Shown here: positions 1 to 8,797 of the stretch, piece after piece
How the letters are laid out: each line of letters starts with the position of its first letter
Numbering within the stretch: the first letter of the stretch is position 1
DNA from: an uncultured Anaeroplasma sp.
Lineage (GTDB): Bacteria > Bacillota_I > Bacilli_A > Acholeplasmatales > Anaeroplasmataceae
Length of the DNA stretch: 37,176 bases
NCBI GenBank assembly: GCA_945920825.1
Contig: CAMEKD010000004.1
Coordinates: 1 to 37,176 of the forward strand
Direction of reading: 5' to 3'
Notes under the pieces: generated by a model
Databases searched by the model: none
Told to the model about the DNA's origin: nothing
The model's input: only the letters and a program-made list of their open reading frames with translations
Program-made: the position numbers and the translations under genes

Positions 1-3000
1 GCGTTAACGCATCGAATAATCTTTCCTTTTCTGCCTCTTGGTTTTCTACCCAAGTGGTTGCGAAAAGCTTAAAATATTTCCAACCCTGACGCTCAAGCAA
101 AAGCTTTTCAAGTCTATAGGTATCTGTAACATTTGAAGAATATTCACTCTTACCATCAATCATAATGGCCATAATGAAATCCTCATCCTTTTTAACTGCA
201 AGGTCAACCTTAAACGCACTAGATCCATACTGAGGTAGGACCGTATAGCCTAAAGATTCTAAGTATTCCTGAACGGATCTTATAATACCATTAGATTCTT
301 CCGTGTAATTCTTAGCTGCAACAACATTTTCAGCAAATTCTAGATAATCTCTTAATAGTAGGGCACCCTTTGAACTTGTATTTGTTTTAATATCTGTATA
401 TCGAATAGAGGATACAATCGATACATTATACTTCGCTCTAGTTACCGCAACATTTAATCTTCTTTCTCCGCCCTTAACATTTAACGGACCGAATCTTTGC
501 ATGAATTTTCCATCCTCGTTATATGCATAACAAATAGAGAAGATAATTCGATCTCTTTCATCACCCTGTACAGTTTCTAGATTCTTAATAAAGAATGGCT
601 CATCAATATCCTCTTGGAAATACTTCTTCAAGGATGGATCCTCCTTAATTAGCTTATCAAGCTCACGCTGAATCTCATCTGCCTGGCTTGATGAGAAGGC
701 TACAACGCCTAAGGATTTATCACTATTCTTATAATGCTCAATAACCATCTTTGCAACCTTTCCCGCCTCAAAGATATTCGTTCTAGTTTGCGTATTATAC
801 CTACCCATAGGATCATAGTAAAAATCAACACCAAAGCCAGTAGAGTGAATTCTTGGGGTCGGAACAGTAATTAGCTTATCCGAATAGAATGCATTATTTG
901 AGAAGGTAATTAATTCTTCGCTTCTACTTCTATAATGCCACTTTAGGGCAATGGTTTCAAAGGTTGCCATAGCCTTATCCAAAATGGATTCTAGGTCATA
1001 TTCTAATTCCTCATCTGTACCAGAATTATCATCTAGCTGTGCCATAAAGAAATTCGATGGTGGCATTTGCTTATCATCCCCTATGATAATACATTGCTTA
1101 CCTCTATAAATTGAGCCTAAGGCATCACAGGCAAAGATTTGAGATGCTTCATCAAAGATGACGCAATCAAACATATTTGGCATATTCGCTAAATAGGTAG
1201 ATACAGAAAGTGGAGACATTAGGAATACAGGCTTAATTTCAAGGGCAAGCTCAAAAATTTGCTCAAGCAATTGTCGGATTGGTTTTTGTCTTGTCTTCTT
1301 TTCATGCTCTCGCTCCAAAACCTTAAACATAGAGCCTTCAACAGCCATACCATTTTGTCTTTTTTGACTATTTTTCGCTATGATGATATCTCTATTAATC
1401 GTCAATGTCTTTTCATCTAAATCTCTAAATCCATCGATGATATCATCAATCGATTGATTTTCAAAATATTGTAAGAAATCTCCACTATGATGAACAGAAT
1501 CAATCTTATTCTTTAGGAAGGTCTTCTTAAATCTTGGGGAGATTTCATCTAGATTAAATTGATTATCCAAATAATAATACAAGAATTCCTCAGCATTCTT
1601 ATCCTTTAGCTCATCAATAATCTCTAGGGTTCTTCTATAATTTGAAATATGATTTCTTTCCTTATTAACCTCATCAATTCTATCGTAGGCTTCCTTTATT
1701 GTGCAGCTTGTAATATTGAATTGCTTAATCTTAAAAATACGAGATAGATTTAATAAATTCTTATATTCTGCTTGCTGCTCTTCTAAATCTAGATCATTTG
1801 CTTCCCAAGCATTTTTAAGCATATTAAATGCTTGTGTAGAAATGGACATATCTGGTAAGGAATCTACCGCCTTAACATCGAATAGAATTTGTCTTAGGTT
1901 TTGAAGTGCATCACTACCTAAGGACTTAGCAATGCTTGCTGCAGCATTATCTGCTTGAGCCTTATAGGCTTTTAGCTTAACTAAATCGTTTAATTCCTCA
2001 ACAACTACCTCAGGCTTAGCCTTTGCTACTCTATAGGATTGAACCTTTAAATCTAGCTCCTTAAATTCCTTCGTTTGCGATTTAAAGATACCCTTAGTTT
2101 CCTTCATCATTCTTGCATAATCTGCACGAATCTTAGGTAATTCTAAAGATAAAATATCTTCCTTATATATATTTAAAATGTCGGTCTTAATCTCTTTAGA
2201 ATAGGACATATATTTCTTAATCATATCGTTAATAATGACACGATTCTTCTTAAACATATATAGAGGTCTATATTGCTTAATTTGCACAATCTTATTTGCA
2301 ATTTCAATTGCCTTCATAGCATCAATAATATTGGATGCATCAAGGCCAATACCCTTTAATGGTAATCGTATGCTTTCAATTTTCTTAAGTAAATCTAAGG
2401 AGGCCTCAATATCTGCCCTAAGCCCCATTTTAATATATTCCTCAGAAATCTGATTTAAGCCATATAATGGAGATTCTCTATAATCACTAAATCCAATGAT
2501 TTTTGCATATCCTGCATAATCCCTTAAGGATTTAGAAATACGATCCATATCCATTAAATTATAGGTATCCATGAATTTTAATTCATATGGCACAGGCTCA
2601 CTTTTTGTATCTAAATAGATAGAATATAAATCAAACAAGGAAACGCCTAAGGATGGAATAACCTCATGAAGACTGCTTTCATAATTATGTAAATTATTTT
2701 TAAAATATTCATATTTTGTACCTAAGAATCTTGTCTTAAGCTCAATATCATATCTAGGCAAGGTTGCCGTACGATACATATTCTCAATGAATTCCTTTTT
2801 GTTTGCCTTATTCGAATGCAATTCTAGTGCGAATTCCGATAGTCTTACTCTTCTTAGGTTTTCATAAACTACATTTAAAGCGGCAATCTTTTCCGATACG
2901 AATAAGATCTTTTTTCCTACGCCAAGCATAGAAGAAATCATATTCGTAATGGTTTGGCTCTTACCAGACCCAGGAGGGCCCTGTAAACAAAAGGATTTAC

Positions 3001-3886
3001 CATTTGCGGCATACTGTATTGCCTTAAGCTGTGAGGAATCACAGTTTACAACAGGATATAGTGGTTCATTAAAATTCGCATCCCAAGATCCATGCTCCTC
3101 ACCTAATAATGCACGAATATTCGCATTCTCTAAAACGAAATCTCTATTGTATATTAAGTCATTATACATATTCATTTTATAGAAGGAATAAATACCCAAG
3201 GATAAACCCTCCTCAAGTTCTACTCCCAAAGGTAAAGCAGCTCTTGCCTTCTCAAGATATGTACTTAATGCTTCATTATTGTATGGGACTAAATCTGTGT
3301 TAAATACAGATGTAAAATAATATCTTAGGGTTGGATTTAAAATAATTTCATCCTCATATTGACGAATTACGAAGGAGCCTGAATCATTATTAATTTCAAC
3401 AGGTATTAAAAGTAGAGGAGCCTTATATTCAATTTCCTCTTCCTTATAATGCAAGAAGCATACAGAAAGGTATAGTGAATTCATTCCCTTTTCCACAATA
3501 GAGAATGTAAATTCCTTCTTCAATGCCTTTAAAGCCTTCAAAAGCCCATGCTGCTTCTTATAGCAAATAAGCTCATCCTTTTTCTCCTGCATTCTTCTTA
3601 CAGCCTCATAGACGGTATCATTTTCAAGGTCAAGTAAGTTATCCTTAGGTCCAATTATCTCCTGCTCAGGATTATTTTGCACCTCAAGTAATGCCTCATC
3701 CGTTGGGAAGAAGGTAAAGTCTCTATACTGCTTTACTCCACGGAATACCTCTTCCACATTTTTATTTAAAATGGCTAATGTTTTTAAGCCCTTATCTATA
3801 TAATTTAGTAATCTATTTCTTTTTCCTAAATCTAATAGCTGGTTTGTAACCGCAGCTAAGCGATCTTCCAATTCTTTTCTCGTCAT
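1..3886 (-). CDS. SF1 DNA/RNA helicase with DUF4011 N-terminus and Vsr-like C-terminal domain (3' end outside window)
   Basis: This open frame runs off the left edge of the window, giving at least 1295 codons. Residues 17-29 read LLDLGKRNRLLNY, the hallmark of DUF4011. A Walker A motif (GPPGSGKSQT) lies near residue 305. The SF1 motifs follow: Walker B-type DEAS near 912, GDDKQMPPS near 937, the QGDERD motif near 1100 and VAVTRAK near 1143. Residues from about 1190 resemble the MTES_1575/DUF559-type restriction-endonuclease fold, with VDLAV, an IDG and then YSS. The domain order matches COG1112-type helicases found in several antiviral or DNA-processing loci. The start ATG at 3886 has a GGGGTG ribosome binding site. 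A TATAAT at 3913-3918 may be its -10, but I see no good -35. The cell role is inferred: DNA processing or defence. Confidence 0.88.
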   Translation of the reverse strand, partial: MTRKELEDRLAAVTNQLLDLGKRNRLLNYIDKGLKTLAILNKNVEEVFRGVKQYRDFTFFPTDEALLEVQNNPEQEIIGPKDNLLDLENDTVYEAVRRMQEKKDELICYKKQHGLLKALKALKKEFTFSIVEKGMNSLYLSVCFLHYKEEEIEYKAPLLLIPVEINNDSGSFVIRQYEDEIILNPTLRYYFTSVFNTDLVPYNNEALSTYLEKARAALPLGVELEEGLSLGIYSFYKMNMYNDLIYNRDFVLENANIRALLGEEHGSWDANFNEPLYPVVNCDSSQLKAIQYAANGKSFCLQGPPGSGKSQTITNMISSMLGVGKKILFVSEKIAALNVVYENLRRVRLSEFALELHSNKANKKEFIENMYRTATLPRYDIELKTRFLGTKYEYFKNNLHNYESSLHEVIPSLGVSLFDLYSIYLDTKSEPVPYELKFMDTYNLMDMDRISKSLRDYAGYAKIIGFSDYRESPLYGLNQISEEYIKMGLRADIEASLDLLKKIESIRLPLKGIGLDASNIIDAMKAIEIANKIVQIKQYRPLYMFKKNRVIINDMIKKYMSYSKEIKTDILNIYKEDILSLELPKIRADYARMMKETKGIFKSQTKEFKELDLKVQSYRVAKAKPEVVVEELNDLVKLKAYKAQADNAAASIAKSLGSDALQNLRQILFDVKAVDSLPDMSISTQAFNMLKNAWEANDLDLEEQQAEYKNLLNLSRIFKIKQFNITSCTIKEAYDRIDEVNKERNHISNYRRTLEIIDELKDKNAEEFLYYYLDNQFNLDEISPRFKKTFLKNKIDSVHHSGDFLQYFENQSIDDIIDGFRDLDEKTLTINRDIIIAKNSQKRQNGMAVEGSMFKVLEREHEKKTRQKPIRQLLEQIFELALEIKPVFLMSPLSVSTYLANMPNMFDCVIFDEASQIFACDALGSIYRGKQCIIIGDDKQMPPSNFFMAQLDDNSGTDEELEYDLESILDKAMATFETIALKWHYRSRSEELITFSNNAFYSDKLITVPTPRIHSTGFGVDFYYDPMGRYNTQTRTNIFEAGKVAKMVIEHYKNSDKSLGVVAFSSSQADEIQRELDKLIKEDPSLKKYFQEDIDEPFFIKNLETVQGDERDRIIFSICYAYNEDGKFMQRFGPLNVKGGERRLNVAVTRAKYNVSIVSSIRYTDIKTNTSSKGALLLRDYLEFAENVVAAKNYTEESNGIIRSVQEYLESLGYTVLPQYGSSAFKVDLAVKKDEDFIMAIMIDGKSEYSSNVTDTYRLEKLLLERQGWKYFKLFATTWVENQEAEKERLFDALT

Positions 3887-3927
3887 ACTTACACCCCATA
3901 CCTATATATGTTATTATATCAAGAAGG

Positions 3928-3954
3928 CAAAAGAAAAACCACCCTTTAGGGTGG
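3928..3954 (-). terminator. Terminator of the membrane-protein gene
   Basis: A CCACCC/GGGTGG stem with a 4-base loop (3939-3954) is followed on the minus strand by a T-rich run. It lies just after the stop of the gene at 3977-4546 and separates that gene from the helicase. Confidence 0.85.
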
Positions 3955-3976
3955 ATTTTATTTTGTTTTCGTAAAA

Positions 3977-4546
3977 TTATTCCTCATTTCCATAGGTAGA
4001 ATTCGATATAGAAAGTATTGTATAGCCCACAAAAATCAAAATCAAATCTACCTTTTGCAAGGACACTTTACCGTTTATTTTCGAAAATAAATATCCAAAG
4101 CTTGCATCTGAAAATAAAACGAAAAATATACAGGATGCCATGATAAAACAGCCAAGTACCTCTATAGCTCTTAAATAAGGAATCCTCTTCTTCAAGGATA
4201 ATTTATCTATAGAAGCAAATCCATAGAATATAAATAATATGCTTGTAATGATCTCTGCTGCACTACCAATGTTAAGATATCCACTTATGATGTCTAATAT
4301 AAATCCTATGAAATATACTACACCAATTAAGAAATATAGAATTGGCATATAAAATTTTAGGATTTCTACCTTTTTTAATAAAATGAGTAATGCTAATACG
4401 AAAACACAAAAGCCTAGTACAATAATCATTACCTCTAGGGTTTGCCCCTTTGAAACAAGTAGGATACTTCCTACAATCATTAATATAGCTGATACTATAT
4501 GCGATACAAAAACAAATAATGTATCCTTATCCTTTAATATCTTCAT
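3977..4546 (-). CDS. Small polytopic membrane protein of unknown function
   Basis: The 189-residue product is almost entirely hydrophobic, with about six predicted transmembrane segments (roughly residues 10-30, 38-57, 66-86, 92-112, 128-148, 165-182). I do not recognise the family and see no catalytic motif. The start is supported by an AAAGGAGAAG ribosome binding site immediately upstream. The gene sits alone between two terminators, 67 bases after the 808-residue gene and 90 bases before the helicase gene, all on the same strand. It has its own putative promoter overlapping a perfect inverted repeat (4562-4583), so it may be separately regulated. Whether it works with its two large neighbours is unknown. 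Confidence 0.75.
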   Translation of the reverse strand: MKILKDKDTLFVFVSHIVSAILMIVGSILLVSKGQTLEVMIIVLGFCVFVLALLILLKKVEILKFYMPILYFLIGVVYFIGFILDIISGYLNIGSAAEIITSILFIFYGFASIDKLSLKKRIPYLRAIEVLGCFIMASCIFFVLFSDASFGYLFSKINGKVSLQKVDLILIFVGYTILSISNSTYGNEE

Positions 4547-4561
4547 ACATCTTCTCCTTTT

Positions 4562-4596
4562 ATTTTAAGTATACACTTAAAATAGAACAAAATAAA
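4562..4596 (-). promoter_or_regulatory. Promoter overlapped by a perfect 9+4+9 inverted repeat
   Basis: On the minus strand a -35 TTTATT (4591-4596) is 17 bases from a -10 TATACT (4568-4573). The -10 lies inside the palindrome ATTTTAAGT-GTAT-ACTTAAAAT (4562-4583). An operator covering the -10 of the small membrane-protein gene is the natural reading. A repressor is inferred, not seen. Confidence 0.5.
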
Positions 4597-4605
4597 TGTG
4601 AAATT

Positions 4606-4637
4606 TTAAGAAAATAAACCAGCAATCGCTGGTTTAT
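4606..4637 (-). terminator. Terminator of the fucO operon
   Basis: A 10-bp stem (4614-4623 with 4628-4637, loop AATC) overlaps the stop codon of the 808-residue gene and is followed on the minus strand by TTTTCTT. Confidence 0.75.
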
Positions 4638-7060
4638 CTCATACGCTTATAGGTTTCGTAATTCAAATAATATAGCATTGTATCTGGATTACAATAAATA
4701 TCTGTTAAGGAAATATATAACTTTGTTTGTGTTTCACTTAAGCTAATTCCATAAATCATTTGTAAATCTCTTACAATGTCTGGCAAATACATATAATATT
4801 TCGATTCAACAATCTGTTCAATTAAGGATGAAATACCCATTTCCTCCTTTTGAACACGAATCTTTAATATTACAGAATCTGTGCTATAACATCTTTGGTA
4901 GATGATATCCTTAGATGGAATGAATAAGCTAGAATAGAAATAGTCGGAATAATTCTTTTCTAATATTGGATGGCTAAAGCCCTTATTTCTTAAGGATGTA
5001 ATCGTAAATATTTCATCCTCGTAAACAGAATTCTTAACTAGATCAACAAAATCATGAATCAATTCTAAGGTAATACCATCATTTTGAAGCATACTTAAAG
5101 AAACATAGTGATAAGGCTCAACCTCAATATATTCATAAGAATATATTCTCTTTCTTAAAGCTTCTTGGAATTCAGGTAAGGATATAAGCTTTGGATCCAT
5201 TCTCTTTAGATATAATTCATCCTTAAATAGAGTTTCCACGTAATCACTTAAGGATATATATTTATCCTTATAGATACATCTTATACCATCCTCATAGCCT
5301 AAGCTCTTTAACGTTGTTTTATTAATATAATATTCTTGGAATGGAATTCCATTTTTATTTGCTAGAGGGCCAATATCCGATATGAAATAGAAATCATCTG
5401 TCAATAATTCTTTATACATATTTAATATTTCTTCTCTAAGCTTTGGTGTTTGTACAGTAAATGTTGCGTTTTGATAATATGGACTAAATTGCTTAGCTGC
5501 ATAATTCGAGAAGGATTTTTCATTTACACCAAATACCTTTGAATAGGCCTTTGTAAAATCGGCCATAGAAACAGGAGATAGCTCAAATAAAATAGATTTA
5601 ATTTGATTGTTTCTATTTCCTGCACCAAAGACGATAATTGGCTTTCTAATGAATTCTATTGAATTGCTTCTAGCAGTCTTCTTTAGCAAGAAATAAAGCT
5701 CATATTCATCCTTGATGTCATAAGCACGCATCAAATCGAAATGTGCATCAAAAATAATCTTTGCTGAAGCCTCAATATCAATATATTGGCTTAAGGATAA
5801 GGAATGGTAGAATCCTGAATCAATGACTAAGGAATTATAATATCTAAAGCCATTTTTTCCCTCTAAAATTTGTTTAGAATTATCTAATATTTGCACGAAT
5901 TGCTTTTCATTAATGCTTAATTCCTCATGAAATAAGTTAAACCAATATTTCTTAAAATCTAGAAAAATATCCTTTTCTGATAGCGTATCCTTCAAATCAA
6001 ATCTTGCATAAATATCTAATATATCGGATGGTGTTTTTAAGACGCTAATGCCATGGATTTTTGCGTATTTTCCTAATGTATTTTGAATATTTACTCTTAC
6101 ATCAGGACTAACTCTTTCATCCTCTAGCATCTCTAAAATATTTCTTGTACCCTTTGGCTTTTTCGCCTTTATTTCTAAATAGCGGAATACCGATTTATCT
6201 AGCTGGAAGATTTTAGAAAATTCATCGATATTTAAATGATAGGAATAATATAAATCTAAATATTCATCCTCACTTAATATAGGGAATGGATATTTGGATA
6301 ATGTAGCTTTAATCTTTTCCTTTTGAATACCATAATCTAAGGCAAGCTTATCTAAAGGTACACCCTCTAAATAATCCTTTAATAAGCCTGAGGTTTTATC
6401 CTCAGATAAGCTAAAGATAAATTCCTTTAAATTTGCCTGTAGCTTCTTTATACCAAATAAAGAATTTTCAATGAATTCTTGGTTGGATAAATCCTCTAGT
6501 GCTCTATCCATTAATGAGCCATATCTATAGCATTCCTCAAGCTTAATAGATAGCTCATCTTCCATAATATAATCCTCACCTAAATTCTTTAATATACTCT
6601 TCTTTAATAGATTCATATATTCTATATCCTGGTATAAGGATTCTAAATAATTCTTTACCTCTTCCTTCTGTTTATCAAAAGGCTCATTGATTGCTAAAAT
6701 AGCATCCATAATTTTCCTTATGTTGCCTTCAGTTAAATTATATTTTTGCTTCAGCAAAATATCTGGATATAGTCTTATCATAAATAAGGAGGTAATACCC
6801 TTTTTCTTTAAGGATTGACACACCTTATCGGATACTCCACAGGAGGTTAGAGCAAATATATTATATACATTATGTTTTTCCTTAGATAATTCACATAATG
6901 CATTATAGCAATCCGCATTTTTTATTCCTGTTTCATTTGCAAATTCAAGAAATCCCATTCCTATAACATTAGATAAATCCATTCCAGAAAGAATGATATT
7001 ATTGATTACTGCAGAGGATATTCCTTTATCTGTTAAATGAAACAAATCATATTTATTCAT
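4634..7060 (-). CDS. Large protein with N-terminal HhH-like repeats and HTH-like segments; function unknown
   Basis: This 808-residue protein has no signal peptide or transmembrane segment. Residues 1-125 contain two helical repeats resembling helix-hairpin-helix or RNA polymerase alpha-CTD folds (for example GVSDKVCQSLKKKGITSL). A helical, acidic region follows. Near residues 230-300 there are two short HTH-like units (LDKLALDYGIQKEKIKATL and LNIDEFSKIFQLDKSVFRYL). The C-terminal half shows recurring tyrosine-rich helical blocks. I see no enzymatic motif. The ATG at 7060 has an ideal AGGAGGTC site that overlaps the stop of the nifX-like gene, so the two are translationally close. DNA binding is inferred from fold resemblance only. 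The nearby DUF4011 helicase makes a DNA-repair or defence partnership plausible but unproven. Confidence 0.7.
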   Translation of the reverse strand: MNKYDLFHLTDKGISSAVINNIILSGMDLSNVIGMGFLEFANETGIKNADCYNALCELSKEKHNVYNIFALTSCGVSDKVCQSLKKKGITSLFMIRLYPDILLKQKYNLTEGNIRKIMDAILAINEPFDKQKEEVKNYLESLYQDIEYMNLLKKSILKNLGEDYIMEDELSIKLEECYRYGSLMDRALEDLSNQEFIENSLFGIKKLQANLKEFIFSLSEDKTSGLLKDYLEGVPLDKLALDYGIQKEKIKATLSKYPFPILSEDEYLDLYYSYHLNIDEFSKIFQLDKSVFRYLEIKAKKPKGTRNILEMLEDERVSPDVRVNIQNTLGKYAKIHGISVLKTPSDILDIYARFDLKDTLSEKDIFLDFKKYWFNLFHEELSINEKQFVQILDNSKQILEGKNGFRYYNSLVIDSGFYHSLSLSQYIDIEASAKIIFDAHFDLMRAYDIKDEYELYFLLKKTARSNSIEFIRKPIIVFGAGNRNNQIKSILFELSPVSMADFTKAYSKVFGVNEKSFSNYAAKQFSPYYQNATFTVQTPKLREEILNMYKELLTDDFYFISDIGPLANKNGIPFQEYYINKTTLKSLGYEDGIRCIYKDKYISLSDYVETLFKDELYLKRMDPKLISLPEFQEALRKRIYSYEYIEVEPYHYVSLSMLQNDGITLELIHDFVDLVKNSVYEDEIFTITSLRNKGFSHPILEKNYSDYFYSSLFIPSKDIIYQRCYSTDSVILKIRVQKEEMGISSLIEQIVESKYYMYLPDIVRDLQMIYGISLSETQTKLYISLTDIYCNPDTMLYYLNYETYKRMR

Positions 7061-7069
7061 AAAGACCTC

Positions 7070-7435
7070 CTATTTTCCGCAGTCACAGTGGTCATCCATT
7101 TGGGATAAATCTAATCTTGCGGTATTGAAGCTTTCTAAGCTACCCTCTAAAAGAGCAATTACAGCATTTTCTGGGCTGCCAGATAATCCCATATAGACCC
7201 TAACATTTGCCTCTCTTAGGGTTGTAAGTGCAGGCTTTCCCATGTGTCCTGCAAGTACAACCTCAGCCTTAAGCTTTCTTACTAAGCCCGTCATATATAC
7301 ATGACCTGAGCCTTGGCATGGAATCGTCATTTTCCCAAGGATTTTCTCATCATCTGTATCAAAGATAACCATAGCCTGACAATGTCCAAAATGTGGATCT
7401 ATTCTCCCTCTATCGTAAGGTACTGCAATTTTCAT
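7070..7435 (-). CDS. NifX/NifB-family iron-molybdenum-cofactor-binding-type protein
   Basis: The 121-residue product matches the dinitrogenase iron-molybdenum cofactor family: MKIAVPYD start, DPHFGHC near 13-19, then a Rossmann-like core with LVRKLKAEVVLAGHMGKPAL. It ends in a Cys/His-rich tail, HCDCGK. Family members bind metal clusters or cofactors, and many occur outside nitrogen fixation. No nif genes are present here, so the role is probably generic metal-cluster handling. It is the middle gene of an operon: 28 bases after fucO and 9 bases before the 808-residue gene. An AGGAGG site supports the start at 7435. Confidence 0.85.
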   Translation of the reverse strand: MKIAVPYDRGRIDPHFGHCQAMVIFDTDDEKILGKMTIPCQGSGHVYMTGLVRKLKAEVVLAGHMGKPALTTLREANVRVYMGLSGSPENAVIALLEGSLESFNTARLDLSQMDDHCDCGK

Positions 7436-7463
7436 AGTGATTCCTCCTTAGTATAGTATATAC

Positions 7464-8609
7464 TTACATTAATTTCATAAATAATGCTTTAACTTCCTCA
7501 TGGGTAGCTTCCTTTGGATTACCTGGGTAGCATGCATCATGAAGTGCATCTTTTGCTAAATTATCTAAATCCTCTTTTCTAATTTTCTCACATTTTGTTG
7601 GAATACCAACATCAAAAGATAGCTTCTTAACCGCATCAATGGCTTTAAGTCTATACTCCTCTTGGCTCATAGATTCTGTATTTGCTACGCCTAATGCCTT
7701 GGCAATATCTCTAAATTTTTCTCCCGTTACCTCTTGATTAAATTCCATTGAAATTGGAAGTAGCATAGCACATGCAACTCCATGTGGAATATCATAATAT
7801 GCAGATAATGTATGTGCCATTGCATGATCAATTCCAAGACCAACATTCGAAAATCCCATACCAGCAATATACTGTCCTAATGCCATTCCCTCTCTACCAT
7901 CTGGGTCATTTGCAACAGCCTTTCTTAAATTCTTTCCAATTAGCTCAATTGCCTTAATATGGAACATGTCACTCATTTCCCATGCACCACGGGTAATGTA
8001 ACCCTCAATTGCATGAGTAAGTGCATCCATACCTGTTGCAGCAGTTAAGCCCTTTGGCATTGTTGACATCATATCTGGGTCAACGATAGCAACCACTGGC
8101 ATATCGTGTGGATCTACACATACAAATTTTCTTTTCTTTTCAACATCTGTAATAACATAATTGATGGTTACCTCAGCTGCAGTACCTGCTGTAGTTGCAA
8201 CAGCAATAATAGGTAAGCAAGGATTCTTTGTAGGTGCAACACCCTCAAGACTTCTTACATCGGCAAATTCAGGGTTTGTCATAATAATACCAATAGCCTT
8301 TGATGTATCCATACTCGATCCACCACCAATAGCGATGATGAAATCTGCCTTTGCTGCCTTACATGCAGCAACACCACTTGTTACATTTTCAATTGTTGGG
8401 TTTGGCTTAATGTTTGAATATAGCTCATAAGCAACACCACCCTCAACTAATAAATCTAATACCTTCTTTGTTACTCCAAATTTAACTAAATCTGGGTCAC
8501 TACAAACGAAAGCCTTCTTAAATCCTCTTGCCTTTGCCTCAGGTACAATATTTAAGATTGCACCATGACCATGATATGAGGTCTCATTTAACATAAAACG
8601 ATTTGCCAT
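7464..8609 (-). CDS. fucO: Iron-dependent lactaldehyde reductase / propanediol dehydrogenase
   Basis: This is a group III iron-containing alcohol dehydrogenase of 381 residues. The start MANRFMLNET and the stretch RSLEGVAPTKNP through VCVDPHD closely follow E. coli FucO. Iron ligands are visible as D195, H199, H262 and H276 (in MDALTHAIEG, DHAMAH and IPHG). GGGSSMD near 96-101 is the NAD-binding loop. The expected reaction is NADH-dependent reduction of lactaldehyde, or a similar aldehyde, to the diol. It leads the operon with the nifX-like and 808-residue genes. No fucose or rhamnose genes are in the window, so the natural substrate is uncertain. An AAGGAGG site supports the start. Confidence 0.92.
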   Translation of the reverse strand: MANRFMLNETSYHGHGAILNIVPEAKARGFKKAFVCSDPDLVKFGVTKKVLDLLVEGGVAYELYSNIKPNPTIENVTSGVAACKAAKADFIIAIGGGSSMDTSKAIGIIMTNPEFADVRSLEGVAPTKNPCLPIIAVATTAGTAAEVTINYVITDVEKKRKFVCVDPHDMPVVAIVDPDMMSTMPKGLTAATGMDALTHAIEGYITRGAWEMSDMFHIKAIELIGKNLRKAVANDPDGREGMALGQYIAGMGFSNVGLGIDHAMAHTLSAYYDIPHGVACAMLLPISMEFNQEVTGEKFRDIAKALGVANTESMSQEEYRLKAIDAVKKLSFDVGIPTKCEKIRKEDLDNLAKDALHDACYPGNPKEATHEEVKALFMKLM

Positions 8610-8675
8610 ATTTTTCCTCCTTCTAACTCTATAAATGCTCGTTCTTTTTTATAATGTATCGCTTCATTAACTAAT

Positions 8676-8704
8676 ATTTTACTATATATCTTTAAAAAAA
8701 TAAA
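8676..8704 (-). promoter_or_regulatory. Probable fucO-operon promoter
   Basis: A -35 TTTATT (8699-8704) is separated by 17 bases from a -10 TAAAAT (8676-8681), just upstream of fucO and downstream of the previous operon's terminator. Confidence 0.45.
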
Positions 8705-8738
8705 GTTAAAGCTTTTGAGAAAGAACAAAATGGGCCGT

Positions 8739-8779
8739 AAAAAAACTAGGTTTTAAAAATATCAATTCCTAGTTTTTTT
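8739..8779 (-). terminator. Terminator of the aldo/keto reductase operon
   Basis: A 12-bp A/T-rich stem, AAAAAAACTAGG with CCTAGTTTTTTT, separated by a 17-base loop. The 3' arm on the minus strand provides the T-run. It lies 19 bases after the stop of the gene at 8798. Confidence 0.75.
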
Positions 8780-8797
8780 ACAACCCCAAATTTTAAA

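Noticed and set aside
7070-7435. Nitrogen fixation locus
   Set aside because: The NifX-like protein is the only related gene; nifH, nifD, nifK and nifB are absent, and nifJ here is the general fermentation PFOR.
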